Notes: a model not told the origin generated them from the sequence alone. Counted from the first letter of the stretch, positions 1 to 12,300 are shown. The stretch: DNA of 64,000 nt from Lactarius indigo (GCA_025766275.1 JAFKAC010000038.1:186001-250000), one strand, 5' to 3'. Translations and numbers: made by a program.

Positions 1-37
1 TGGACATGCAGTTGGGTTTCTTCGAAACACCATTCCG

Positions 38-768
38 TCAATGGCGGGTGGGCTTCTTCCCTGCACGCAAGTTGAGACAGAGATAAAGGGCAAATGACAA
101 AGAGAGACCGTACCGTCGACAAACATGTTCCTGGTAGCGGCTGGAAGGGTGGCAGTCATGCCATCAAGCTCTCTAGTTAGTCGGACCTGACACCCAAGCC
201 TACTTGTTTCAGAGAGGCCGAAAGCCATGTCTAGCATGTCATTTTCGTCATCTTCGGGCTCCGGAAGAAGGTCGTAATGTTCCGGAGAGAGGACAACGTG
301 GCACGTCGAGCAGGCAACGGAACCTTCACAAGCACCTGCCACGTGCGTGAAATGGCGTGTCACGAAAGGCAAGTCTACTCAAAACGATAAAATGGTACCT
401 TCCAGATCAATGTCGTGTTCGTGAGCTATCGAAAGAATGTCATCTCCTTCATTGGCTTCCACAGTCTTAATGAGCTGTCCCTTCGAATCGCGAAAATGTA
501 ATTTGATGCTAACGGAACGGATAATTGAATATGTGAGAGGGGGATATGGTAATCGAACACACCCAGTTCCAGGATTTGGTCGAGTGATATTCCCATGGGG
601 GACTGCTGTTGTGATGAATTGAGAGGTCACGCGAAAGGAGCGAAAGTAGAAAACAACCTTACGATGACTAGGGCGAAAGGTGCGAATGGGCACGAAGGCA
701 GGGTAAGAATAAGCGTTGATGAATAGACGACGTGACCTCGCAGAGAGCCTCTGCAATGCAAGCGACAT
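38..768 (-). CDS. YAH1: Mitochondrial adrenodoxin-type [2Fe-2S] ferredoxin
   Basis: This gene encodes the electron carrier that feeds ferredoxin reductase electrons into mitochondrial Fe-S cluster assembly and heme A/coenzyme Q synthesis (family knowledge). The conserved part runs from [20 protein letters not shown] through the cluster loop [10 protein letters not shown], with the fourth cysteine in RLGCQV, giving the adrenodoxin C-X5-C-X2-C...C pattern. The N-terminus is rich in Arg and Ser ([20 protein letters not shown]), as expected of a mitochondrial presequence. The last intron (61-113) is clear and joins MFVDG to KKPTRH and a TGA at 38-40. At least one more intron lies in the presequence-to-core region (about 510-665). 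Its exact borders were not resolved, and continuous reading of that stretch is also open. The start lies 131 bp from the divergent F-box gene. Identity is very secure; the exact N-terminal exon structure is not. Confidence 0.9.
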
Positions 769-899
769 GGGTTGTGATCCGAGTCAGAGTCAGCGGGGGT
801 GACCACCGACCAAGTTTTATGACAAGCGCGGGGTTGATGTCGGCCCGGTGAGCCGCAATGATTATTCTACACTGCACGCACGCAGTCACACACACCTCA

Positions 900-2600
900 A
901 TGGCCTCTACTAGTGTCACCCAGGTGCGTCGCCGTCAGCTCCCCGATTTACAGATATCTCTGACCATCGGCCTTTCTGCCACCAAGCTGTCAAGCCCACC
1001 AAGCCCATCCCATCTTCCCACAGAAATCCTTTTGCACATATTCGCTTTCTGTGTTGCACCTGACGAGTCTAACAACGAGGCCTTCACCGCACTCCATATC
1101 GTTCGCATCAGCCATGTTTGTCATGTATGGCGAGAAATTTCTCTCGCATATCCGCCATTCTGGTCGAACATCGCTTTTAAGACACCTTTTCTCGCGACCA
1201 CGATGCTTGAACGCTCCAAACCGATGCCAATCGTGATTCGAGCCAATCTAACCCCAGGGGGTGGGCAATTTGACGACGCATCATATCGCATAAGATGCAT
1301 GTTTAAAGCCGTTTCACGCGCCTTACGGAGCTCAGACCGCGCAAAGGAAATTGACCTTCGAAGTGGTCCCTCCAAGCATCTGACAAAAGCATTCGATGAT
1401 ATACGCCCTGCGACTTCCCAGCTCGAATACCTCTCCCTGCGCGGTTATGGTGATAACCTTCGGTCCACAGTCTTCGACGTTCCCAGCTCCATCTTCTCTC
1501 ACTGTCAATTCCCTCTTCAGACGCTCATCCTCGAACGTTGCCATGTCGTCCCTTCGTCCCTCGTTCGCCATTGTATACACCTTAGTCATCTGGAGTTGCG
1601 TTCAGTTACTGCTTTCAGTATTGGAGATATCGTCACCATTTTCCGACATGCGTCTCACTCATTACGGTCTATTATTCTCGATTCTGTCCCCCTCCATGCA
1701 GGCGTGGTCGAAGAAACCACGCAGATCGTTCTCCCTCACCTCTCTCTCCTACATTTCAATGCAATTCATGGAGACTCACATGCTCATAATGTTTTTTTTC
1801 TACTTCATTTCATTACTATTCCCCCGACTGCGTCCCTTATCCTGCAATTCCTCATCCTTGGTTCAACACGGCAGATCCCTGTCCCTATTATTAATACCCT
1901 TGGCCGTCACTTCTCTGCGGGTGAACCAATCCGCAGTCTTATCGTTTTCCAGGCGAATCTTCACAAGCGGCGCGGCCTACGAATACAAGGCTGGACGAGA
2001 GCTACTTTACCGCGTTTCTTTTACGCAGATGATGCATCTTCGCCGAACATCGACCTTCATTTTGTATGGGAAGAAGAGGACGATAACAGCCTCATTGAAC
2101 GAATCCTACCCGAGTTTGCCAGCATTGGCCCGCTGCACGCAGTACAAATGCTCACCATTGCCCGCGTGTCAGTGCTCTCCGTTGCCGCTATGGACGTTCT
2201 TCTCCTCATGCTACCCTCCGTGAGGGAGATTTGTGTCCACGGGTCTGCAGCTCTACGAGCCCTATACGGCCTGGAGCTCAATGGGAACCCAGTCAATCGC
2301 GCCCCCCCTCTCGCGCGGCTGCGTGAGCTGCGAAGCCTTACTATCCACGAGGCCTCCTTCCGGAATGGGGAGACACAGGATGTCGGCCTACGTGCTCTTT
2401 GCGATCGTCTTGACGAGTTGTCCGCGAGAGGCTATGGGGTTACCGAGCTCATCGTGTGTTACTCCGATGCATCGCGACAAGACATGGAGGAACTAGCAAA
2501 ACACGTTCGCGAATTCCTTTGGGACGGATCTATGAACGGTACGAGCGGTGTTCCCGTTCCTCCGCAGTTGGATCTGGCCCCTTCAAGCGGTCGGTCTTGA
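900..2600 (+). CDS. F-box / leucine-rich protein, single exon
   Basis: The gene is an uninterrupted reading frame of about 566 residues. Near the N-terminus it has the F-box typical of agaricomycetes: LPTEILLHIFAFC, then VCHVWREISLAYPPFWSNIAF. A long stretch of irregular leucine-rich segments follows. Proteins of this type usually act as substrate adaptors of SCF ubiquitin ligases, but the substrate cannot be read from the sequence. These genes form large, fast-evolving families in mushrooms. I chose the ATG at 900 (MASTSVTQ) because it sits next to the conserved region; an in-frame ATG at 858 would add 14 residues. The first gene to the left is divergent and close, so the promoter is probably shared. 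The C-terminal end (about 40 residues) is low complexity. F-box identity is good; the function is unknown. Confidence 0.85.
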   Translation: MASTSVTQVRRRQLPDLQISLTIGLSATKLSSPPSPSHLPTEILLHIFAFCVAPDESNNEAFTALHIVRISHVCHVWREISLAYPPFWSNIAFKTPFLATTMLERSKPMPIVIRANLTPGGGQFDDASYRIRCMFKAVSRALRSSDRAKEIDLRSGPSKHLTKAFDDIRPATSQLEYLSLRGYGDNLRSTVFDVPSSIFSHCQFPLQTLILERCHVVPSSLVRHCIHLSHLELRSVTAFSIGDIVTIFRHASHSLRSIILDSVPLHAGVVEETTQIVLPHLSLLHFNAIHGDSHAHNVFFLLHFITIPPTASLILQFLILGSTRQIPVPIINTLGRHFSAGEPIRSLIVFQANLHKRRGLRIQGWTRATLPRFFYADDASSPNIDLHFVWEEEDDNSLIERILPEFASIGPLHAVQMLTIARVSVLSVAAMDVLLLMLPSVREICVHGSAALRALYGLELNGNPVNRAPPLARLRELRSLTIHEASFRNGETQDVGLRALCDRLDELSARGYGVTELIVCYSDASRQDMEELAKHVREFLWDGSMNGTSGVPVPPQLDLAPSSGRS

Positions 2601-3409
2601 GGGACGTAAACAACTCAGTGATGCGAGAAATAAGTACCAGGTGTGCTTGCACGCCCCAGCCATTAGGGATCATCACAGATTCCTTCGAGTTACGAACTGG
2701 ATTGTGGTGAGAGGAAGGGTGTAGATACAATGTCACATCGACGATAATGTCCAAAACCAAAATAAAACTGAAAAGTGTACCCAAAAATAAAAGTGAGAGA
2801 GTGGAGATTATGGGAACGCGAGGAAGTAGATCGAGTAACAACCAAAACAATATACGCGCGCCCCAAAAACTACAAGTATGCAGAGAGTACTAGGCGCAGC
2901 AATAAAGAAAGATCGAACACATGAATAGGTTACAGGATTATGTGATTGTATTGTTACGGGGATGGGAATGAGCACTCCGGGAAAGATTGGTCTACGTACG
3001 GACTGAGAAAGTGCGGAATACATAGCACTGTCAACGATGACGCATTCCAATAACACAAGGCTATGCACTCACAAGTATCCTTTGGACCGGGTATTGGGAG
3101 TGCGGTCGAGTCACGCCGTCCCAGTGAAGGATACGAACGTAATCACAAGGACAGAATGGCGCGATTAGGGGGTGGGCCAAGGAGGTCGGTTCGGGGAACG
3201 ACGTGAATAGCGCCCCAAATGGGTAAAAGGATAGGGAAAAGAGAGGCCGGTATTTGGATTGACGGGGAATGTGGTTTGACTGGAAGCACTGCTCGAACGG
3301 AGAGTGCTGCAACAGCAGAAGCATGATATTTTTGGCTTTCGGAGACGGTGTCTTGCCATAGACCGGGGGTCGAGAGAGACAAAACAATGACACAGTGACC
3401 ATACGCTGT
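2601..3409. other. Convergent intergenic gap
   Basis: This 0.8 kb lies between the F-box gene and the 3' end of the Hsp20 gene. I see AT-rich 3'-flanking sequence and only short open frames with no recognisable motif. No RNA gene was recognised. Confidence 0.5.
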
Positions 3410-4062
3410 CTACGCCATAGCGGCAACGTGCGTTGGTCCCTGTGAATGACTCGGGAGGATGGTGCGTGGCCAGGAAACACAGAGCATGCCATCTGCCAAT
3501 GATGCGTTTATGTCTTTAACCTAGATTAAGTCGAGTCAGTGTGAGTATCGTGAGATCCCTGCGCGTTCGCAGGACCGAAGAGGCATACCTCAAGCCCTGC
3601 AGGCACATTGATTGTGCGCTCAAATCTGCCGTATTTGAGTTCCTTCACGGGGTGCACAGGAAGAGCAGGATCTGTATTGAACAGAAATGGAGGCGGGCGG
3701 CGGTCACCGGAGATGGTGAGACGACCATCATGAGTCAGGTGAACGCCTATCTCCTCTTTCTTGAGACCTGGAAGCTCGAACGTAGCGGTAACGAAGTGTG
3801 ATTGAGGCTGGTCACATATTTCTACACTAGAAGAAGAAAATAAGGGAGGGCAAGATGACGAACGTCACCAAACGTACCGGGGACGCATTGGTTCCTCAGA
3901 CGTTACTCCATGCTGAGCAGCGGCTAACCTCCGTCGGTGAGCGAGGACGAGGTGGACATATCTTGTTGCAAGAGCACGGTCGAGAGAACGGTAGCGGTCG
4001 GTTGGAGAATTCTTGGAGGGGCGTGCACGCTTGTTCATGTCCAGTGGGACTTTCACGGTCAT
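3410..4062 (-). CDS. Small heat-shock protein (Hsp20 / alpha-crystallin)
   Basis: This is an ATP-independent chaperone that binds unfolding proteins in the cytosol (family role). Three exons splice in frame. The first ends EEPMRPR. The second carries the alpha-crystallin core: TATFELPGLKKEEIGVHL, the strand DGRLTISGDRR, and ELKYGRFERTINVPAGLE. The third continues VKDINASLADGMLCVSWPR and ends at TAG (3410-3412). The last piece matches the DGML-V-P signature of the family. The N-terminal 60 residues (from MTVKVPLDMNK) are basic and unlike the Phe-rich N-terminus of many fungal Hsp20s, so the start is less sure than the domain. A TATA-like element lies 62-74 bp upstream, as suits a strongly inducible gene. 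The gene is divergent from the CstF64 gene. Confidence 0.88.
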
Positions 4063-4123
4063 GAAGATGGGAGGTAAACAGGGAATTAGTTTCTGGTGCA
4101 GGCAGCAGGCGGTCGGACGAAGG

Positions 4124-4136
4124 TATTATATATTTT
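4124..4136 (-). promoter_or_regulatory. TATA-like element of the Hsp20 gene
   Basis: On the minus strand this reads AAAATATATAATA, 62-74 bases upstream of the Hsp20 start codon. It is a good match to a TATA box in an otherwise GC-balanced promoter. The functional role is inferred from position only. Confidence 0.5.
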
Positions 4137-4288
4137 CGCACTCATAATGACCCACTGTGCACCGCGTGGCAGTGGTCGGGCGGTTGAAGAGTCAAGCGAC
4201 TCGAGAACCGAGGTCCGGAATCGCGATCGCGGCCGAGGGCTCGATCGATCCGGGGCATCGATTTGCACTTCAGACCGCAGGCCCGGAG

Positions 4289-4321
4289 TGAGTCATCGCC
4301 GGTTGATTACAGGATGACTCA
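4289..4321. promoter_or_regulatory. Pair of bZIP (AP-1/Gcn4-type) sites
   Basis: TGAGTCA (4289-4295) and TGACTCA (4315-4321) are two perfect 7-bp bZIP sites 26 bp apart. They lie in the 334-bp space between the divergent Hsp20 and CstF64 start codons. Gcn4/AP-1 family factors bind such sites. Which gene they control is unknown; the stress gene is the more likely target. Confidence 0.45.
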
Positions 4322-4396
4322 TCAGCTCATCGGTGTTACCCGTTCCCGTGTCCCGGTCACGACACTCCTCCCTTGACGTTCAACAGCAAAGTGGCA

Positions 4397-5818
4397 ATGA
4401 GCAAGGTCGTCTTCGGTAAATGAGCGCAACCGTCCGTTCGTTGACACTCGCTCATCCGCTCACACAGTCGGAAATGTTCCCTATAATATGGGCGAAGTCC
4501 GTTCGGTTTATTTATCTATTATTTCTTAGATAACATTTCATTTCAAGGAGCAGCTCATTGACGTCTTCAAGTCCGTCGGTCAGGTTGTCGGCTTTAGGCA
4601 CGCTTTGTCATCTTTGTCCTCTTCGCCTAAAATCTTACTCACCTCCCCTCCAAAGACTGGTCTTTGATAGGGAGACGGGAAAACCCAGGGGTTATGGGTT
4701 TTGCGAGTTTGCGGGTACGTCTACCTCCGCTCTTCCCCACAATCAACTGCATCACCCGCAGATCACGAGACTGCCCTATCTGCCGTCCGAAATCTCAATA
4801 ATGTGGATGTCGGAGGTAGACCCCTTAGAATCGACCTTGCAGACTCCGACCCTTTTCTCGAAGGTAAGACAACCGTACGTGGAGAGCTCATAGACGGTGG
4901 CGAAACTCGCGCCCAGTGGCGCGAACGTGAGAATGCCAAAAGGGACAGAGACTCGGACGGTGGCAAGGACAAAACCTCTTTCCTCAGAAGCCTTCCTCAG
5001 GGCGTCCCTGTTCCTCCCGGAGTGTCGGCCTTGGACATGATTAGCCAGACACTTGCAACGATGAATCCTGCTCAGTTGGTAGAAGTCTTGGCCCAATTCA
5101 AAGTGGGTCTTCCACTGCCCTGCGTAGCCCATCGCTAATCTGTTGACATTACGACAGGCCTTCGTGATCACGCATCCGGACCAGGCGCGGGCTTTGCTCG
5201 TGGCTCATCCCCAGCTTGCATACGCGCTCTTTCAGGCTTTGCTTCTTAACAAGATCGTCGACCCCGCGATTCTCCAGGTACATCAATTTCCTGGACATGC
5301 CCCGCCCCGTCCTACTCAACCACTTCGTTATTCAGCGCATGCTTGCGGCCACGAATCCAGGCCACCCTGTCACTGCTCCCGCTCCGACTCCTGCGCCCGC
5401 ATCTGCCCCGCATCTAGCACCAGCACCTCCGACTATACCGCAGCTCACTCAGACCGGCATGCACCAATCGTACCACGGGGCTCCACCCCCGCAGATCCCG
5501 CCATCTTTCTACCCTCCACAAATCCCAGTGCACCCTTCACCCGCACCACCACCCCAGCAGCAGCAGCAACAGCAGCAGCACATGTCATATTATGGTGTCC
5601 CACAGTTCCCGCCGCAACCGCCGCCTCCGGCTGCACCAGCCGCTGCTATCGATAGCATCGACCCATCGCAAAAGGTACTTATCTATTTTACAAAAAATAT
5701 GAACTAAGCGAGGCATATGTCCCAGGCAATGTTGCTCCAAGTCCTCCGTCTCACACAGGAGCAAATTAACCAGCTTCCACCTGCTGAGAGGGACGCCATC
5801 CTTGCTCTCGCAAGTTGA
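4397..5818 (+). CDS. RNA15: Cleavage stimulation factor subunit 2 (CstF64 / Rna15)
   Basis: This nuclear RNA-binding protein recognises the U/GU-rich element in mRNA 3'-end cleavage and polyadenylation. A 19-nt first exon (MSKVVF) splices to VGNVPYNMGE and EEQLIDVFKSVGQVVGFR, then LVFDRETGKPRGYGFCEFA, giving a complete RRM with both RNP motifs. The hinge follows (QGVPVPPGVSALDMISQTLA, then NPAQLVEVLAQFKAFVITHP), which binds CstF77/Rna14. After it comes a Pro-rich region with a CAG/CAA-coded Gln run (about 5552-5580). The C-terminal domain is MLLQVLRLTQEQINQLPPAE, ending at TGA 5816-5818. The intron at 4598-4655 has a GC donor. The last codons (ALAS) include a GCAAGT that could itself be a GC donor, so the true C-terminus may lie further on. 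Confidence 0.92.
5556..5580 (+). repeat. CAG/CAA microsatellite coding polyglutamine
   Basis: An in-frame run of CAG and CAA triplets encodes eight glutamines in the low-complexity linker of the CstF64 gene. Mixed CAG/CAA use is common in selected polyQ tracts. Length variation between strains would be expected. Confidence 0.7.
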
Positions 5819-6068
5819 TTCCGCTGCTAAACATCTATTTGTCGCTGATGGGTACCGTTTATAGCGATCCCAGCTTGGTAGCCTTGCATGATCGAAACTT
5901 GTGAGGCCCGCCCGGTGATGATCACTTATCCTACCAATTATTTCTGTCGCACGCCCAATACACCCCGTCTGAATATCCCCTATCAGTTGCATAAATGATC
6001 AAATTATCATTCCCAACCCCTCTATCTGCACCACCAATTATTTATTTTTGTTATACCCTTGTCCACAT

Positions 6069-9000
6069 CTACTCGGGCAACGCATTCTGCAGGCTCTTGC
6101 TCGCTTTCAGTCTGACCAGCTTATCGATAATGATGTCGAGTGGTGCCATTGCCGTCTTGGCTTTGGTCCCAACATCGTCCCGATTGCGGACATTGACTGA
6201 GCGACTATCTAACTCTTCCTGGCCCACCACTGTATGGGAATAAAACGTCCCGGCCGTTCGGTTGTCCCCAGCCACACAGTACATTCACGACGTTGCAAAG
6301 ATTTTAAAATTTAAGAAAGAAAGCCAGGCATAAGTAGCGCACGAGAACTGAGTAATACGGGACACACCAAGGATGAAGTTATACTGTGCAATTTCACCGT
6401 TTCGAATCTTCTTTGGAAGCGTATCCGCTCCGTTATCGACGTCAGCAAAAATACCGTTCTCGGTCAACTTGGCCGCAACCTCAGACGCGTACTCTTTCTA
6501 TGAAGTAAAGAGTATGCCAGGGTCAGTTGGGTCAACGATTTTGCGAATGCAAGAAACTCACGTAAGGCACAGCGACAGGGATGACGAGAACCTGTCTGGG
6601 GGAGAGCCAAAAAGGCCTGCATAGGACATTCGTTATTCTGGGCTGCTTCTGGGTCCAAAACACCTCACCATTTTCCAGCAAAGTGCTCGGTAATTATTGC
6701 GATAAAGCGCTCCATGCTTCCCAAAATGGCGCGGTGGATGATAACTGGGCGACTTGGTGGTTTATCAGGGTTGAGTGCCTCTTCCGCAGAACGATATTTC
6801 AAATTGAATCGCTCTGGTAGTTGGAAATCAAGTTGAATCGTCGCGCATTGAAATGACCGGCGGAGAGCGTCACGGATCGTTATGTCGATTTTGGGACCAT
6901 AGAAGGCACCATCCCCAGGATTGAGTTCCCACTTGCCAGGGTACCGTTCGTCAAGGGCTTTACTAAGTTGCTGTAAAATGTCGGTGTCAGCTGGTGAGGG
7001 CCAGAAAAGAGCCGAACCGATTCTGCGGCGTTCCAGGTTTCGATAGAGCCAAGATACTTCTCTGGCCGAGTAGAAAGCTCCAAAGAGAAGTCAAAGCCAA
7101 AGAGGCCATATGTATGCTGCATGAAATCGAACAGAGCATGAATTTCTTCCTCGATCTACCTGACGTGTTTAGTGAAAGAAACGAGCAGAGTGGCGTCGAA
7201 GCAATAAACCTGGTCGGGCATGCAAAACACATGCGTGTCGTCTTGAACGAAACGACGCACTCTGGTCAGGCCAGTCAGCGCACCGCTTGCTTCATTTCTA
7301 TGGATGATGCCAAATTCGGCCATTCGTATGGGCAGTTCTTTGTAGCTACGATCACGGGAATCGAAGATCAGACAGTGACCAGGACAATTCATGGGTTTGA
7401 GCGCCCATTTTTCTTTCTCAACGTCCAGTGTGAACATGTCGTCCTTGTAATTCTGCCAGTGCCCTGATGTTTCCCAGAGCTTGGCGTTGAACATGTTGGG
7501 GGAGATCACTGAAACGTAGAGTGAGATACTTTGTTGGAGAAAGATGGTATTCCGTGCCTTCTTGGTATCCGCGCTTGTAGTATTCTCCCTGAAATATCGG
7601 CTTAGTGATTTCCCGCTAGCAAAAGTAGCTTTTTCGCACCCGAAGCATTTCCAAGAGGGTATTGTAGATACGCGTACCATGAGGGAGCCAAAAGGCGCTA
7701 CCAGGACTCAGGTCATTGAAGAAGAACAGCTCCTGCTCCTGTACACGGTGCTAAGACATATTACTAGCCTTATCTCAAACAGCGTACCTTGCCAATTTTG
7801 CGGTGGTCACGCTTGGCTGCCTCGACCAAGAATGCCTTATATTCGCTCATTTGCTTTTTGTCAGGGAATGAGATACCGTATACACGCTGTAAAGAATCGT
7901 TGTTCGAGTCTCCGAGGAAATACGAAGCAGAGTTCTGAAACAGAGATGTTTTTGAGAGAGTACGAAAAAAGTGAGACATCACAGCCACTAACTTTGGTGA
8001 CCATAAACGCCTTGATTTTACCAGTGTGGGGGATGTGGGGTCCGACGCACAAGTCGATCATGGGTCCGCAACGATACACGGTGGTAGATGTCCCATCGGG
8101 GACTTTAGTCTCAATGAGATACTTCTTGTACTTATTATACTGGAATGCGACACCATCAGATGTGACGCACAATCTAGAACATGGTGTCTTTCTGCTCACA
8201 TAAAACATCTCTAATAACTTTTCCTTTGATACAACCAGACGCTCGAACTTCTGCCGATCTTTGACGGCATTTTCGGCGATCTTCTCAAGTAGGGGATATT
8301 CTGCGTTTGTCACCACTCTGCAGAGGTTACACATAAGAGTTGGAGGCGGGGAAGAGAAAGTGAAGAGCATCACCTGTCCTTGATTGCCATTTCATAAAAA
8401 AAACCGTCGTCCGTCGGTGGACCAAGGCATAGATGACATCCATAATGTCTTTCGGTGGCTTCTCCTAGTACGTGCGCGGAAGAGTGCCAAAACACCCTCT
8501 TCCCTGGTTCGGAAGGATTCAATCAGGAAAGCAGGGATGAAAGGGTTGTAGGCGTACCTTCTGGATGCTCAAAGTCAAGTAGCTCTAGCTTTGCAGACCG
8601 TTCGAGGGGTCGTTCGAGATCCCATAGTTCACCGTCCACCTACACGAGGGTGCTCAGGGTCCAATACGTGCGCCCCTCCATCTCAAGATGGGTCGAGTAC
8701 CTTTGCGATCACAAGTTTTTCGGACAGGCTTTTGGAAATCTCCTTCGCAACATCCATTGGACTGGTCTCCCAACTTGTACCTTTGCGCTCGGCGCCATCA
8801 GGCAAAGTTATGGTGATTTCCTGACGTGGTTTCGCTAGCCACAATGAGCCTCACCCTGCGGGGAAGACGCTTGCGTACGAACCTTGTACGAGAGCATCGT
8901 ATTCCGCCTTCAAGTCTTCGAAGATCTTGATGCGGTGGCCAAAGAAATCGGGAGGCGGTTGAAGCTGATGAGTTTGCGATGAGACACAGTCAAATTGCTA

Positions 9001-9148
9001 CAAGTAGACAGCATACTTCCAAAGGATACTGGGACGCGGGTTCCGCTTTTGGCTTGTTCTCCTTCTGGGATTTAGGCGGTTTTCCCGGTGCATTATGAGC
9101 TGGAATATGCACGGGGCCAGAGGAGGGAGATAAGAGTGGTTGGGCCAT
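6069..9148 (-). CDS. THS1: Threonyl-tRNA synthetase
   Basis: This class II synthetase charges tRNA-Thr. About ten exons read in domain order. The N-terminal extension starts [12 protein letters not shown]. The TGS domain follows ([14 protein letters not shown], then [13 protein letters not shown]). The editing/SAD region has [18 protein letters not shown] with the HxxxH zinc motif, and [13 protein letters not shown]. In the catalytic core are [18 protein letters not shown], motif 2 in [19 protein letters not shown], and [16 protein letters not shown]. The C-terminal anticodon-binding domain includes [20 protein letters not shown] and ends with SLQNALPE at TAG 6069-6071. There is no obvious mitochondrial presequence, so it is probably the cytosolic enzyme, though one gene often serves both compartments in fungi. 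It lies in tandem with VPS15, 155 bp apart. Confidence 0.95.
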
Positions 9149-9303
9149 GGAGGGTACTTGTCGATGAAAAGAGCGACGGAGATAAAGTAGGCTTTGTTGC
9201 CACCGAAGCGGCCGAAGTAGCATTCCACTGACTCACGAGCAGTGCTCACACACACATTGGGCTGACTCGCTCTCGGTAACGCCCGGGTCTAATCTAATCT
9301 GAT

Positions 9304-12300
9304 CTAATCTGTGCCATCAACACGCCAAACCTTGACATTCCCTGCCCGATCCCCACTAACTATCCCGCATCGGAACGGCGAATCAATACACGCCAATGCC
9401 GTGATAGTGTCCTGGTGCGACCTTAGTAAGTTTTGCTGACTGTTGCTTAGTAGCATCATCCGTTGCGAAGGTCGGTTCTGCTGGCTACTGGCCTGAGACG
9501 TCTCAACGTGGCTGGTCACAGAATTGCGAGAGGTGGTAGAGCTATCCCTCAAACCATCAGATTAGTAGTTCAAATGCACATTTTTCGGAGGAAGAGTACC
9601 TGTAACTTGGCTTCTCATTTTCCAATTCCGCCCCGCTGAGAATTGTCGTCCGTTCCACTTTTCCAATGTCCCAAAGCGTGAGCTTACGGTCCGCGGAACC
9701 GCTCACCATGAATCCCCGTCCTCCTGTTGTGTGTCCGTCTGAATTCAAAGAAGACCCTGCGGATCGGTGAACAGTTGAATGGCCACCAAACTCCAGCCCG
9801 ACCACAAGAGCACGGATATCCAGAGAAAGCCCACTATGCACAAACTCTCTAGGAGGCACCTCCACAGTTGGATGGCGCGCCCCTTGTAGACCTGAGCCCA
9901 TGCTGTGTTGTCTTGCGCGAACGAGTGTAGCAATAGCTGCCGCAGCACTGGGTTCCGTCGCGCCACCAGAAAAATCTTGAGGCTCATCTAGGACAGCCGA
10001 GGCGTTAGAAGTCATTCTAGTGCCGTATGTCTCCACTAGCTTGGTTGTTTCAATGTCCCATACTTCCATAAGGGTGGATGGGACACTCTCAGATGACGAT
10101 CGTGCCGCCTCCACTGCCACGATGATCCACCGCCCCCTTCCACGACTAGGATGAACGACACATTGGTGAATGCGTGAAGACCCACTCGCGGTAGCAGTAG
10201 CAGTTTTCCAAGTCTTAATCATCAGGCCGAAACGTATGTCCCACAACGTCAAGACACCGGAAGCCGTCCCAGTAACAACCCAGGCGCGCCTTCTGTCCAG
10301 GCACATGGATGTAATGGGTCCGCTATGACTCGGATGCTCCATTGACAGCAGAACTCGCATAGTCCGCAGATCCAAAAGACATATTGCCGAATGTGTGGTC
10401 GCATACACAAGGTTGGAAGTCGATTCTAAAACGAGTCAGTTTTTGTCAAGGGGGGAAGGAAGAGGCGCACCCGAGTCATAATGAATCATGCAAGTGATGT
10501 ATTCCCCAGAACGAGACGTTCGATGCTCGCGAATGGTATGTAGCTTGGTGTACCGTGGAAGAGGGCCACTCTGGCCGACATGCACACGAACTACATGGAG
10601 GCTTCCATCATCGGCAGCCGTTGCAAAACAATGCACGCCCTCGAGTATACAGACGGCTTTAATCTTCGCGTGGTGCTGTGTGTATGTAAATCGTGGCTTG
10701 CTCGTGACGTTGCGTTCCAAGCGTGCGGTATCCCAAACCTTTACGGTCTTGTCGTCCGATGACGAGACAAAAAATACATGGTCTGGTGACACGGCAAGGG
10801 CAGTAACCGCATCACTGTGAGAGCTCAACTGGGCTATAAGCGTTGCCTCGAGCCGGCGAGCGGTGCCATCTCGAGGGATGAAGCTCTGCCGTACGGGATT
10901 CCGCCGACGTACAGGGCCCTCATGGACTCGGGGCCCAAAATCGTGCTGATATTCTCGGTTACTGTCCAGATAAAGGTGTTCTAAAAGATTGTTGATGCCA
11001 GTTTCGTGGCCATCTACTCAACTATTCAGCTTTCAACGGTATTAGTTAGGAGGCCTGTTCGCTAACCGTAAGTGGATATTGGGGCCAATGACGAAGGTCG
11101 CTGCCAATGTTGTCCCAAAACCGTCCCGGCAGTGGAAACTGGGGAAGTCCTCCCAGAACGCTCTGGGGAGCCTTCAGGCCGCATTTTGGAAGTAGGTTCC
11201 AAGTGACCGGTTGCATTAGCTTTCGATGACCCGATGGCTGGCGCGGCTTTCTGTCCATCACCACCCCCAACATGAAAACGATGCATCGCGCGGTTCAAGG
11301 GAGGAATTGGACCAGACACCACAGAGTCCGTAGGGCTTCCAGGCCGGTCGGACACCTCTGGTAGGTCACCTAGCGTGAGACCAGCCGTTTGTGCGGGACT
11401 CGAGACAGACACTGAAGGCGGACGATGGGAGAAAGCAGGGGGGAGGGAAGCTCCGGAGCCGTTAATTGCGGTTAGTCTCCGACGCAGGTCTTCAAACGGC
11501 GCACCGCTCAAACCGTAATCGATGCTGGGCGGACGCGACACACGGGAGTTATCGGTGTTAGGTGACCGAGGATAGTCGAAGGAGTAATGACGAGAGCCTG
11601 GGAGCAACCGTGGCGTGCGAGAGGCCATGTCAGTCGCACGAGTCCTCAGAAAAACAGTTTGCGGGACGACTTTTAGCTTTTGTAGCTCGACATGGGCCGT
11701 TGACTTTAAAATCTCTGATTCTTCGTCGCTCTTTTGGCGCAGAGCATAGCTACCAAATATTATGTCACGTGCAATGTAGCAGAGAATTTGGACAGACCTC
11801 GAGATGGCATTAGCAAGTTTTAGAATATAATCACGCATAGACACGAGCTTCATCTCTTCTGTTGAGGTCATACCAAGTTGTCGCAATTTCGCTAGCTGGT
11901 TCTCATCCCTAGATGTGAATTGAATAGCGGTCATTTGTGTGACCCAGTTGTACGTACTCATCGGTCTTGACTCGTGGGGTCGATGCTCTTCTGATTGCTC
12001 CAACGCTGTCCTGCGGTGATTCAAGTTTTGTAAATTTCCGATAACCTCTCCAAAAGTGCGTTTTATCCGCCTTCATAGCCCATTGTAATGCGGCGTCAAA
12101 AATTTGTCTTTCTAGCTGTGGGATGTTGTTAGGATGTGATACATAAAGAAAGTATAAGACAACGAACAGGTGGCTTCAGCGCAGTCAATAAGCTAAATTC
12201 GTCAACGTCGCGCACATCGCAGCGAAGAAAATGTCTGAGAGATGGGTAGAGGATCCCCCAGACATCGCTGGCTGGGAGATGCTTTGCTGCAGAGGCAATA

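Noticed and set aside
1396..2223. A 275-codon frame inside the F-box gene
   Set aside because: It is a shadow in another frame of the F-box protein, which has a recognisable domain.
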